Of a stretch of DNA of 64,000 nucleotides, positions 24,082-32,602 are shown piece by piece; positions within the stretch are counted from its first letter, which is position 1, and each line of letters begins with the position of its first letter. The DNA is from Streptomyces gossypii (GTDB lineage: Bacteria > Actinomycetota > Actinomycetes > Streptomycetales > Streptomycetaceae), in contig NZ_JAJAGO010000013.1 in assembly GCF_025165795.1 (NCBI RefSeq), forward strand, positions 62,001 to 126,000, given 5' to 3'. The position numbers and the translations under genes are program-made. The notes beneath the pieces are model-generated. The model did not search any database and had not been told where the DNA came from. It worked only from the letters and a program-made list of their open reading frames with translations.

Positions 24082-24885
24082 ATGAGCGGTGTCATGAAGC
24101 GTATGGGAATGATTTTCCGCGCGAAGGCCAACAAGGCCCTGGACCGGGCCGAGGATCCGCGCGAGACGCTGGACTACTCGTACCAGAAGCAGCTCGAACT
24201 GCTGCAGAAGGTGCGGCGCGGAGTCGCCGACGTGGCGACGTCCCGTAAGCGGCTGGAACTCCAGCTCAACCAGCTGCAGGGCCAGTCCTCCAAGCTCGAG
24301 GACCAGGGCAAGAAGGCCCTGGCGCTGGGCCGCGAGGATCTGGCGCGCGAGGCGCTCACCCGCCGCGCCGCCCTCCAGCAGCAGGTCACCGATCTGGAGA
24401 CTCAGCACCAGACGCTGCAGGGCGAGGAGGAGAAGCTCACTCTCGCCTCCCAGCGGCTGCAGGCCAAGGTGGACGCCTTCCGTACGAAGAAGGAGACCAT
24501 CAAGGCCACCTACACGGCTGCGCAGGCGCAGACCCAGATCGGCGAGGCGTTCACCGGCATCTCCGAGGAGATGGGCGACGTCGGTATGGCGATCCAGCGG
24601 GCCGAGGACAAGACGCAGCAGTTGCAGGCCCGTTCCGGGGCGATCGACGAGCTGCTCGCCTCCGGCGCCCTGGAAGACCCGTCCGGCACCGCCAGGGACG
24701 ACATCTCGGCGGAGCTGGACCGCCTTTCGGGCGGCAGCGACGTCGAGCTGGAGCTCCAGCGGATGAAGGCCGAGCTGGCCGGTCCGAGTGCGGAGGGGCA
24801 GCCGGCGATCGAGGGTGGCAATAGCAACAGCAAGCAGGTGAGCCCGCAGGAGCCGAAGGACACGCCCCGGTTCGACAAGCAGTGA
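24082..24885 (+). CDS. pspA: PspA/IM30-family phage-shock protein
   Basis: A membrane-associated ESCRT-III-like protein that protects the envelope under stress. The 267-aa protein starts MSGVMKRMGMIFRAKANKALDRAEDP (amphipathic N-terminal helix and 'ALDRAEDP' signature). A long coiled coil of Lys/Glu/Gln heptads runs to about residue 185, with EAFTGISEEMGDVGMAIQRAEDK in it, followed by an Asn/Ser/Pro-rich disordered tail. A second in-frame ATG lies four codons in. It is followed at 57 bp by pspAA, the usual actinobacterial partner. The two-component genes that follow are a plausible regulatory pair for it. Confidence 0.93.
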   Translation: MSGVMKRMGMIFRAKANKALDRAEDPRETLDYSYQKQLELLQKVRRGVADVATSRKRLELQLNQLQGQSSKLEDQGKKALALGREDLAREALTRRAALQQQVTDLETQHQTLQGEEEKLTLASQRLQAKVDAFRTKKETIKATYTAAQAQTQIGEAFTGISEEMGDVGMAIQRAEDKTQQLQARSGAIDELLASGALEDPSGTARDDISAELDRLSGGSDVELELQRMKAELAGPSAEGQPAIEGGNSNSKQVSPQEPKDTPRFDKQ

Positions 24886-24942
24886 CAGCGTCCGGACGCA
24901 GGTCCACCAGCAGCCGCGCGGCCCTTTGAGAAGGAGAGCGTC

Positions 24943-25230
24943 GTGATCGTACGGATCATGGGGGAAGGGCAGGTGAAGCTGGACGACAGCCACTTCACCG
25001 AGTTGAACAAGCTCGACGACGAGCTGCTGGCGGAGATGGAGTCCGGTGATCACCCAGGCTTCCGCCGGACTCTCAGCGCGCTGCTCAGCGCCGTACGGTC
25101 GATGGGCACGGCGCTGCCCGACGACTCCCTGGAGCCGTCCGAGCTGATCCTCCCCGCACCCGACGCCTCGCTCGAAGAGGTGCGCGGGATGCTCACGGAG
25201 GACGGGCTCATTCCCGGTTCCGTGGGCTGA
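24943..25230 (+). CDS. pspAA: PspA-associated protein PspAA
   Basis: 95 aa, MIVRIMGEGQVKLDDSHFTELNKLDDELL... with APDASLEEVRGMLTEDGLIPG at the end, the compact alpha/beta PspAA domain. The GTG start is preceded by GAGAAGGAGAG. It is directly downstream of pspA and presumably in the same transcript. It is thought to assist PspA function at the membrane; the mechanism is not known. Confidence 0.9.
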   Translation: MIVRIMGEGQVKLDDSHFTELNKLDDELLAEMESGDHPGFRRTLSALLSAVRSMGTALPDDSLEPSELILPAPDASLEEVRGMLTEDGLIPGSVG

Positions 25231-25373
25231 CGGCCCACACCCGGCCAGTAGCCGCCGAAGCCGGCCGACAGCATCAGCGGAAGAGGGGCCTCGTGCGTGC
25301 AGGCGTCCGTGCCCGGGAAACCGGATGCTCACATTCCGGCCCGCCGCACCGCGCGCCCGGCGGGAGCCGTAAC

Positions 25374-26663
25374 GTGCAACCTGTGACGATCAGCCCGATC
25401 AGCCCTGGTACCGAGCGCCTCACGGAGCTGCGCTGCTGGCAGAAGTGTCACCCGCACCTGGTGGACACGCTGATCGCGATGGCCGCCTTCCTGATGGTCG
25501 TCATAGGTTCGGCGACGCAGCCGAACACCATGGACGGGCGTCCGCACATCGGTGAGCGCGAGCTGAACTCGCAGACGGTGGTCCTGGCCATGATCGGCTG
25601 CGCCGCGCTGATCCTGCGCCGCCGCGCGCCGCTCCCCGTGCTCTGCCTGACCACGACGGTCACCGTCGTCGGCCTGATGCTGGCCCCCAACACGGGCGCA
25701 CCCTCCGACAGCCGGGCGCCGCTCGCGGTGGCCTCGGTCATCGCCCTCTACACCGTCTGCGCGCACACCGACCGCAGCATGTCCTGGCGGGCGGGCGCGG
25801 CCACCGTCGTGGCCGTCACGACCGCCGGGATGCTCTTCGGCGCCCGGCCCTGGTTCGCCCAGGAGAACCTCGGCATATTCGCCTGGACAGGGCTCGCCGC
25901 CGCCGTGGGAGAGGCGGTACGCAGCCGCCGCGCGTTCGTCGACGCCATAAGGGAGCGGGCCGAGCGCGCCGAGCGCACCCGCGAGGAGGAGGCGCGGCGC
26001 CGGGTCGCCGAGGAGCGGATGCGGATCGCCCGCGAACTGCACGACGTGGTCGCGCACCACATCGCGCTGGTCAACGTGCAGGCCGGGGTCGCCTCACATG
26101 TCATGGACAAGCGCCCCGACCAGGCGAAACAGGCACTGGCACATGTCCGGGAAGCCAGCCGGCACGCGCTGGACGAGCTTCAGTCCACCGTGGGGCTGCT
26201 GCGCCAGTCCGGTGACCCGGCCGCGCCCACCGAACCCGCCCCGGGCCTGGGGGTACTGGACGAACTGGTCGACAGCTTCCACCGGGCGGGGATGGATCTC
26301 GAGGTCCAGGGCCCCGAGCCCGGCGCTCCGCTGCCGTCCGCCGTGGACCTGACCGCCTACCGGGTGGTGCAGGAGGCCCTGACCAACGTGCAGAAGCACG
26401 TCGGCGTCAGGGCCCATGCGCGGGTGCGAATCGAACGCAGCAGGCAGGCGCTGGAGATCACGGTCCTGGACGACGGCGCGGGCGAGTGCGTCCCGCCCGT
26501 GGAGAGCGGCGGCGGGCACGGGCTCATCGGCATGCGGGAGCGGGCCGCGGCGCTGCACGGGCACTGCGAGGCGGGCCCTCAGGAGGACGGCGGCTTCCGG
26601 GTGCGGGTGGTGCTGCCGCTGCAACCCGGCGCGCAGAAGGACGCGCGGGACGGACTGCCGTAG
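25374..26663 (+). CDS. NarL-system (HisKA_3) sensor histidine kinase
   Basis: A 429-aa DesK-like kinase. Four to five membrane helices lie in residues 30-180 (LVDTLIAMAAFLMVVIGSA, TVVLAMIGCAALIL, LAVASVIALYTV, AGAATVVAVTTAGMLF). The phosphoacceptor segment is EERMRIARELHDVVAHHIALVNVQAGVASH, followed by HATPase motifs (AYRVVQEALTNVQKHVG; GGGHGLIGMRERAAALHG). GTG 25374 is favoured by GGGAG eight bases upstream. A GTG three codons later and a longer frame are alternatives. It pairs with the regulator 93 bp downstream. The spacer holds imperfect GGCAGCACAGCA repeats. Confidence 0.92.
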   Translation: MQPVTISPISPGTERLTELRCWQKCHPHLVDTLIAMAAFLMVVIGSATQPNTMDGRPHIGERELNSQTVVLAMIGCAALILRRRAPLPVLCLTTTVTVVGLMLAPNTGAPSDSRAPLAVASVIALYTVCAHTDRSMSWRAGAATVVAVTTAGMLFGARPWFAQENLGIFAWTGLAAAVGEAVRSRRAFVDAIRERAERAERTREEEARRRVAEERMRIARELHDVVAHHIALVNVQAGVASHVMDKRPDQAKQALAHVREASRHALDELQSTVGLLRQSGDPAAPTEPAPGLGVLDELVDSFHRAGMDLEVQGPEPGAPLPSAVDLTAYRVVQEALTNVQKHVGVRAHARVRIERSRQALEITVLDDGAGECVPPVESGGGHGLIGMRERAAALHGHCEAGPQEDGGFRVRVVLPLQPGAQKDARDGLP

Positions 26664-26756
26664 CAGCCGGCAGGGACCGCAGGCGGTGAGCACAGCAGTA
26701 GGCACAGCAGGCAGCGCAGCAGGCAGCACGAAGGAAGCACAGAGGAGAAATGCCGT

Positions 26757-27434
26757 ATGACCATCCGAGTGGTGCTCGCCGACGACCAGGCGCTGCTGCG
26801 CAGCGCCTTCCGGGTGCTGGTGGACTCGGAGGCGGACATGGAGGTGGTCGGGGAGGCGTCCGACGGCGCGGAGGCGGTCACCGTCACCCGTGAGCAGGGT
26901 GCGGACGTGGTCCTGATGGACATCCGGATGCCCGGCACCGACGGCATCGCCGCGACGCGTGAGATCGGCGCGGACCCCACGCTCTCCGAGGTCAAGGTGG
27001 TCATCCTGACGACCTTCGAGCAGGACGAGTACGTGCTCCAGTCGCTGCGCGCGGGCGCCTCAGGGTTTCTGGGCAAGGGGGCCGAGCCCAGTGAGCTGCT
27101 GGCCGCGATCCGGATCGCGGCCCAGGGCGAGGCGCTGCTCTCACCGTCCGCGACCAAGGGCCTGATCACGAAGTTCCTGGCGCAGGGCGGCACCGGGGCG
27201 GGGCCGGACGGGCCGGGCATCGAGGCGATGGACGTGCTCACCGTGCGCGAGCGCGAAGTGCTCGTCCTCGTCGCGGCGGGGCTCTCCAACGACGAGATCG
27301 CCAAACGGCTGGCCGTCAGCCCGCTGACGGTCAAGACCCATGTGAACCGCACCATGTCCAAGCTGCACGCCCGTGACCGGGCCCAGCTGGTGGTGGCGGC
27401 GTACGAGAGCGGCCTGGTGCGGCCGGGGGTGTAG
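26757..27434 (+). CDS. NarL/FixJ-type response regulator
   Basis: 225 aa. Receiver: VVLADDQALLRSAFRVL, phosphoacceptor VVLMDIRMPGTDGIAATRE, VVILTTFEQDEYV and Lys in GFLGKGAEPSELL. LuxR HTH: DVLTVREREVLVLVAAGLSNDEIAKRLAVSPLTVKTHVNRTMSKLHA. ATG start after GAGGAGAAATGCCGT. All phosphorylation residues are present, so it is a canonical partner of the preceding kinase. It ends the conserved backbone segment before the terpenoid cluster begins 200 bp later. Confidence 0.94.
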   Translation: MTIRVVLADDQALLRSAFRVLVDSEADMEVVGEASDGAEAVTVTREQGADVVLMDIRMPGTDGIAATREIGADPTLSEVKVVILTTFEQDEYVLQSLRAGASGFLGKGAEPSELLAAIRIAAQGEALLSPSATKGLITKFLAQGGTGAGPDGPGIEAMDVLTVREREVLVLVAAGLSNDEIAKRLAVSPLTVKTHVNRTMSKLHARDRAQLVVAAYESGLVRPGV

Positions 27435-27634
27435 CGGGCTGTCGCTTGGATCGGGCCGGGGCGCACACCCAAGGGCCAGGTTTGGCTTCTGTCAGGACTT
27501 CGGCCCGGTACGGGGACCCTGGTCTCCTGGCAGAAGACAGCGTGATCACCTGTCGACGATGCTGACCACAGTGCGAGTGCAACTTCCTCGCGCAGCAGGT
27601 GGTGACGAATCGCGGCAGGAGACAGGTACCCAGC

Positions 27635-28888
27635 ATGTCGACACAGCCCCCGGCGCCTTCGGGCACAGACCAGGCAGAACTCCTCGATCCGCAGGCCGAG
27701 AGCTTCCTCGCGTGTCCGTACGCGGCGTACGCCGACGCCAGGAAGAGCGCGCCGGTTGTGCACCAGTCGGCCCTCGACGAGTGGATCGTGGTCGGACGGG
27801 ACGAGATCGAGAGCGTCCAGCGCGAGCACGGAGTCTTCACCAGCCGCTACAACCTCGACGGGTCGTACCCGTTCAGCCCCGAGGCCCGGGCGATTCTCGA
27901 CGACTCCCTCTTCTTCCGGGTCGCGCTCTACAATGTGGAGCCGCCCGCCCACACCCGTTTCCGTACGCTCATCAGCGAATACTTCTCGCCCAGGAACCTT
28001 CGCGCGCTCGAACCGGCGGTCCGCCGCACGGCGGACCGGCTGGCCGGAGGGATCCTCGGTTCCGGACGGGCGGATCTGCTCCAGGAGTTCGCCTACCCGC
28101 TGCCCATGACCGTGATCTGCGACATCATCGGCATCCCGGAAGAGGACCGCGCCCAGGTCAAGGAGTGGAACAACCAGTGGCTCGCGCTCCAGGTCGTGCC
28201 GCTGCCCGTGGAACAGCAGGTGCACTGCGCGAAGAGCGTTGTCGAGTACGAGAACTACGTTCTGCGGCTGCTCCGGGAGCGCCGTGACGAACCTGCCGAC
28301 GACCTGCTGACGGTGCTGGGCGATGCCGCGGCCGAGGAGGATCCCGTCTGCGCGGCGGAGGACGTCGTCGTCGCCCTCCGCGTCATGATCGCCGCCGGGC
28401 ACGAGACGACGACCAACCTGATCGGCAACACCGTGTGGCACCTTCTGGAGGACCGCGGGCTGTGGGAGTCGCTGGTCCGGGACCCCGCGCTGATTCCCGC
28501 CGCGGTGGAGGAGGGCCTCCGCTTCGACTCCTCCGTGCAGGGAGCCCCGCGAGTGGCGACGGAGGCGGTGCGGGTCGGCGGGGCGCAGATCCCTGCCGGA
28601 GGACAGGTCCGCGTGATGTTCGCCGCCGCCGGGCGGGACCCGGAGTGGGTCGAGGACCCGGACACCTTCCGTCTCGACCGCCAGGGGCCGCCCCGCCATC
28701 TCGGGTTCGGGCACGGGATCCACTTCTGTGTCGGGGCCGGCCTGGCACGGCTGGAGACCCGCATCGCGCTGGAGACGCTCACCGGGCGGTTTCCGTCGCT
28801 GCGGCTCGAGGAGGGGTTCACCCCCCAGCACCTGCCGGGCGGCTTCGTCTTCCGCGGTATGAGCGCACTTCCCGTCATCCGGGCCTGA
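27635..28888 (+). CDS. Cytochrome P450 (class I bacterial type), terpenoid cluster P450-A
   Basis: 417-aa monooxygenase predicted to hydroxylate a terpenoid or acyl precursor using ferredoxin electrons. Seen: I-helix MIAAGHETTTNLIGN, K-helix EEGLRFD (ExxR), and the heme-binding loop FGHGIHFCVGAGLARLE with Cys near residue 365. Start: ATG of MSTQPPAPSGTDQAE. An upstream GTG is in frame, but homology starts later. It lies 200 bp after the response regulator and 109 bp before the next P450, at the left edge of the cluster. Oxidation site cannot be predicted. Confidence 0.9.
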   Translation: MSTQPPAPSGTDQAELLDPQAESFLACPYAAYADARKSAPVVHQSALDEWIVVGRDEIESVQREHGVFTSRYNLDGSYPFSPEARAILDDSLFFRVALYNVEPPAHTRFRTLISEYFSPRNLRALEPAVRRTADRLAGGILGSGRADLLQEFAYPLPMTVICDIIGIPEEDRAQVKEWNNQWLALQVVPLPVEQQVHCAKSVVEYENYVLRLLRERRDEPADDLLTVLGDAAAEEDPVCAAEDVVVALRVMIAAGHETTTNLIGNTVWHLLEDRGLWESLVRDPALIPAAVEEGLRFDSSVQGAPRVATEAVRVGGAQIPAGGQVRVMFAAAGRDPEWVEDPDTFRLDRQGPPRHLGFGHGIHFCVGAGLARLETRIALETLTGRFPSLRLEEGFTPQHLPGGFVFRGMSALPVIRA

Positions 28889-28997
28889 GAGGCGGTCGGC
28901 TCCGCCCGGTCGCTCAAAGCTGTCGTCCGGACCCCGCTGCTCAGCGGGGGCGGACACCGGTCTCCCAGCCCCAGCGAGTACTCAATGGAGATTCACC

Positions 28998-30353
28998 ATG
29001 GCACTTGCAACCGCCGCACCGCCCGTCCCGCCGATGCCGGGGCGGCTGCCGCTCGCCGGGCACGCCGTCCAGATGTTCCGCAACCCCCTGAAGTTCTTCC
29101 AGTCCGTCAGCGAGCGGGGCGGTCTCGTACGCATCTGGCTCGGTACGAAGCAGGCATACGTCGTCAGTGACCACGACATGCTGTACGACATCCTCGTCCG
29201 CAAGGCGAAGTCCTTCGAGAAGGGGATGCAGTTCGACCAGGCGCGGCCTCTGCTGGGCAACGGCATCCTGCTGTCCGAGGGCGACTTCCACCGAAGGCAG
29301 CGGCTGCTGATGCAGCCGGCCTTCCACCACACACGCGTCGCCGCCTACGTCGAGGTCATGCGGGAATCCGCGTCGGAGGTGTTCGACGGCTGGCGGGACG
29401 GCCAGGAAGTCACGATGTACGACATGTTCTACGAGCTGGCGGTGCGCATCGTCATCAAGGCGCTGTTCTCCACCGACATGGTCGAGCAGGACGTCGCGCA
29501 GGTGTACCGGTCCATGCCGATCGTGATCTCCGGCGTCGAGAAGCGGGCAGCGATCCCGCCGGCCCTGCTCGACCGGCTCCCGACCAGGTCGAGCCGTGAG
29601 TTCCACAGCTCTGTCGCACGCCTGTACGCGATGGGCCGGCGCATCATCGCGGACTACCGGGCCCAGGGCCGCAAGCCGGACCAGGACGACCTGATGACCC
29701 TCCTGTTCGCGGCGCAGGACGGCGGCAACAAGGAGATGACGGACAAGCAGATCCAGGACGAGTTCATGACCCTGCTCACCGCCGGGTCCGAGACCACCCC
29801 CAGCGCGATGAGCTGGAGCGCGATGCTGCTGGGACGGCACCCCGAGGTGCAGCGCAGGCTTCAGGAGGAAGTCGACACCGTGGTCGGCGACCGTCCGGTG
29901 GCCGCGGAGGACCTGCGCGCGCTCGACTACACCCGCCGGGTGATCCAGGAGGCGCTGCGGCTCTACCCGCCGGTCTGGGCACTGGGCCGCAAGTGCGTGC
30001 AGGACGTCGAGCTCGGCGGGCACCACATAGCCGCCGGCACCGAGGTGCTGTACTCGATCTACGCGGTGCACCACGACCCGAAGCTGTACGAGAATCCGGA
30101 GGCGTTCGACCCGGACCGGTGGCTGCCGGAACGCGCGAAGGGCGTGCCGAGGAGTGCCTTCATGCCCTTCGGCGCGGGCGTGCGCAACTGCATCGGCGAG
30201 TCGTTCTCCTGGTTCGAGACCCAGACCGTGCTCGCCACGATGGCGCAGCAGTGGACCGTGCAGCCCGTCAGCGCCGAACCGGTCAAGCCGGTCGCGATGG
30301 GCGCGCTGGTCCCGGGACCACTTCCCATGAAGGTCGTGAGGCGCGCGAAATGA
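28998..30353 (+). CDS. Cytochrome P450-B, terpene-oxygenase (PtlI-like) type
   Basis: 451 aa, with an N-terminal Pro-rich hinge (PPVPPMPGRLPLAGHAVQM) and eukaryote-like core: I-helix LLTAGSETTPSAMSW, IQEALRLYPPVW, PERW-type FDPDRWLPERAKG and heme loop FGAGVRNCIGESFSWFE (Cys near 398). This fits the P450 subgroup that oxidises pentalenene and other cyclised terpenes. The conserved I-helix acid-alcohol pair reads E-T. It overlaps the polyprenyl synthase start by ATGA, so it is coupled to isoprenoid genes. ATG start after GGAGATTCACC. Substrate: probably the product of the terpene synthase at 31430 (inference). Confidence 0.9.
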   Translation: MALATAAPPVPPMPGRLPLAGHAVQMFRNPLKFFQSVSERGGLVRIWLGTKQAYVVSDHDMLYDILVRKAKSFEKGMQFDQARPLLGNGILLSEGDFHRRQRLLMQPAFHHTRVAAYVEVMRESASEVFDGWRDGQEVTMYDMFYELAVRIVIKALFSTDMVEQDVAQVYRSMPIVISGVEKRAAIPPALLDRLPTRSSREFHSSVARLYAMGRRIIADYRAQGRKPDQDDLMTLLFAAQDGGNKEMTDKQIQDEFMTLLTAGSETTPSAMSWSAMLLGRHPEVQRRLQEEVDTVVGDRPVAAEDLRALDYTRRVIQEALRLYPPVWALGRKCVQDVELGGHHIAAGTEVLYSIYAVHHDPKLYENPEAFDPDRWLPERAKGVPRSAFMPFGAGVRNCIGESFSWFETQTVLATMAQQWTVQPVSAEPVKPVAMGALVPGPLPMKVVRRAK

Positions 30354-31420
30354 GCGTGCTGGCGGAGGAGCTGGCCGAAGGGCGCGTCGGACTCAGGGCG
30401 CAGATCGACGGCCGGCTCGACTCCTTCCTGCGCGGGCGGCTGGACGCGGAGTCGAACCCCGAGGCCAGGCAGGCGCTGCAGCTCCTCCACACGTTCGCGC
30501 TCCGCGGGGGGAAGCGGGTCCGGCCGCTGTTCTGCTACTGGGGCTGGCGCGGTGCGGGCGGGGAGGCCGGTGACCCGGAGGTACTGGGCGCGGCCGCCGC
30601 CCTGGAGCTCTTCCACACGGCGGCCCTGATCCACGACGACATCATCGACGAGAGCGATCTGCGCCGCGGCCGGGCGACGATGCACATGTCGATGGGGCAG
30701 TTGCACGCCTCCGAATGGCGCGGTGAGCAAAGGAGGTTCGGGCTCTGCAGCGCCCTGCTCGCCGGGAACGCGTGCCTGGTGTGGTCGGAGGACCTGTTCC
30801 AGGAGAGTCCGCTCGTCGTCCGGAGCGCCAGGGCGCGGGCGCTCTTCGGCCGGCTGCGGAGTTCCGCCGTGTACGGGGAGTTCCTCGACCTCGTGGGCGA
30901 GGCCCGCGACAGCACGATGGACGAGGCGCTGAAGATCGTCCGGCACAAGACGGCGAGCTACACCGTCCGCTATCCGCTCCAGATCGGCGGTGCGCTGGCC
31001 GGGGCCGACGAGGAGCTGCTGGCCGCGTACGACCGGTTCGGGCTGCTCATCGGTGAGGCGTTCCAGCTGCGCGACGACCTCGTCGGCTTCCTGGGCACGG
31101 CGGGCGTCTCCGGTAAGGCGGCTGCCGACGACGCCCGCAAGGGCAAGCCGACGGCGCTGATCGCCGCCGCCCGTGAACTGGCCGACAACGGACAGCGAGA
31201 CTGCCTCGACCACCTGTACGGAGCCCCGTGGATCGGCGACGCAGAGGTCGCCCGACTGCGCGAGACCGTCGAGAAGACAGGTGCGCCCGCCGTCATCGAG
31301 CGGATGATCCACGAGCGCCATGACGGCGCCCTCAGCCAGTTGCGCGAGGCGTCCCTGCATCCCACCGCACGGGCCGAGCTGGAGCTGCTGGCGACGGCCT
31401 CGTTGAACCGCGACAGTTGA
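30350..31420 (+). CDS. Polyprenyl diphosphate synthase, probably GGPP synthase
   Basis: Trans-isoprenyl diphosphate synthase, 356 aa. LRGGKRVRPLF (K/R substrate residues); first Asp-rich motif HDDIIDES at residues 95-102; RGRATMH; HKTASYTVRYPL; second motif EAFQLRDDLVGFLG; and KGKPTAL. Residues four and five before the first motif are small (Ala), and a Phe lies eight before it. This pattern usually allows chains beyond C15, so GGPP is the likely product. ATG overlaps the P450-B stop and is followed after 9 bp by the terpene synthase. The cluster therefore makes its own prenyl substrate. Confidence 0.92.
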   Translation: MSVLAEELAEGRVGLRAQIDGRLDSFLRGRLDAESNPEARQALQLLHTFALRGGKRVRPLFCYWGWRGAGGEAGDPEVLGAAAALELFHTAALIHDDIIDESDLRRGRATMHMSMGQLHASEWRGEQRRFGLCSALLAGNACLVWSEDLFQESPLVVRSARARALFGRLRSSAVYGEFLDLVGEARDSTMDEALKIVRHKTASYTVRYPLQIGGALAGADEELLAAYDRFGLLIGEAFQLRDDLVGFLGTAGVSGKAAADDARKGKPTALIAAARELADNGQRDCLDHLYGAPWIGDAEVARLRETVEKTGAPAVIERMIHERHDGALSQLREASLHPTARAELELLATASLNRDS

Positions 31421-31429
31421 AGGAGCACC

Positions 31430-32602
31430 ATGCCGAAGCCTCCCGCACCCTATGCACCCGGTACCGAGATCTACCTGCCGGAATTCCCGTACCTGCTCCC
31501 CGCACGCTGCCATCCCCGGACCGATTCCATACGTGCGGAGTCCGACGCCTGGACGCGCGAGAGCATGGGCTTCGCGCTGGACGGGGAACGGGAGATGGCG
31601 CTCCTCATGGAGGAGACCGCCTCCTTGTGGACCTGCTATGTCCTGCCGACGGCGCGGCACGAGCGGCTGCGGCTGCTGTGCAAGTACACGGAGTACCTGT
31701 CCGTCTTCGACAACGCGATGGTGGACCGCCGCCGGATCGGGAAGGACCCCCAGGCGGCCAAGGAACTCTTCGGCCGGGTGATGAACATCCTGAACGACCA
31801 GGCCGACGCCGCCGACTTCGCGTGGGGCCGGGCACTCCAGGGGCTGTGGAAGGAGATGCGGGCCGATGCCTCGGACGCTCTGTGGGGCCGCTTCATGACG
31901 GAGGTGCAGCGATTCCTCTCCGGCTGCGTCTCCGAGATCACCTCCCGGTCCGAGGACCAGGTCTTCGACTACGACACCTACATCAAGGTGCGCCGGGACA
32001 GCGTCGGCATGGGCATGTACTTCGTGCTCGGTGAGTACGGTCTCGGTATCGATCTGAGCGAGGACCTGGAGCGCCACCCGGAGCTTCGCGGCATCATCGA
32101 CACGGCGCTGGTCCACATCATGCTCACCAACGACCTGTTCTCCTTCCGTGCCGAGGCCGAGATGGACGACTACGTCAACGCCCTCTCGGTGCTGCGGATC
32201 AGCGAGGGCCTCGGTCTCCAGGCCGCCGTGGACCGGCTGTTCGCCGTGATCGACGGTCTGCGGTCCGATTTCATGGCGGCACGGTCCGCCATCGAGGCGG
32301 GCCCGCTCGGCTCCCGGGCGGAGATCAGGGCGTATCTGGACGCGCTGTGGCACATGATGGCGGGCAACCTCCAGTGGTCCTACCTCACCTCCCGCTACAA
32401 CGGCCCCGGGCACACCTGGAACGGCGCGCGGTCCGGGGTACTGAAGCTGTATCCGGACCGGACCGAGTTCACCGGACGGGCCTACTGGACTCTGGGTGCC
32501 GGTGCCGGTGCCGGTGCCGGTGCCGGTGCCGGTGCCGGTGCCGAACGGGGCAGCCGTCCGGCGGACTCCGCGTCCGCGGCGGAACTGCCGGTGCGGGCAT
32601 GA
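31430..32602 (+). CDS. Class I terpene synthase with atypical first metal motif
   Basis: 390-aa terpene cyclase. The usual DDxxD is replaced by D94-N-A-M-V-D99 (YLSVFDNAMVDR). The NSE triad is intact (N234-D-L-F-S238-F-R-A-E242). The pyrophosphate-sensor Arg (R188, KVRRDS) lies exactly 46 residues before the triad, and the C-terminal R322-Y323 pair (TSRYNG) is present. The fold is therefore complete, and two metal-binding sites are recognisable. The C-terminus is an (Ala-Gly)n tail from an 8-copy hexamer. ATG with AAGGAGC. The adjacent prenyl synthase argues for a diterpene (C20) substrate, but C15 remains possible. The skeleton cannot be predicted. Confidence 0.88.
   Translation: MPKPPAPYAPGTEIYLPEFPYLLPARCHPRTDSIRAESDAWTRESMGFALDGEREMALLMEETASLWTCYVLPTARHERLRLLCKYTEYLSVFDNAMVDRRRIGKDPQAAKELFGRVMNILNDQADAADFAWGRALQGLWKEMRADASDALWGRFMTEVQRFLSGCVSEITSRSEDQVFDYDTYIKVRRDSVGMGMYFVLGEYGLGIDLSEDLERHPELRGIIDTALVHIMLTNDLFSFRAEAEMDDYVNALSVLRISEGLGLQAAVDRLFAVIDGLRSDFMAARSAIEAGPLGSRAEIRAYLDALWHMMAGNLQWSYLTSRYNGPGHTWNGARSGVLKLYPDRTEFTGRAYWTLGAGAGAGAGAGAGAGAERGSRPADSASAAELPVRA
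32495..32542 (+). repeat. (GGTGCC)8 hexanucleotide tandem repeat at the 3' end of the terpene synthase
   Basis: Eight perfect copies of GGTGCC encode the Gly-Ala tail after the last conserved helix. It is in frame, so slippage changes tail length by two residues per copy. Similar hexamers end cobT (GGTGCC, near 1886-1905) and the 2,3-dehydratase (GCCGAC, 11605-11630). Confidence 0.92.
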
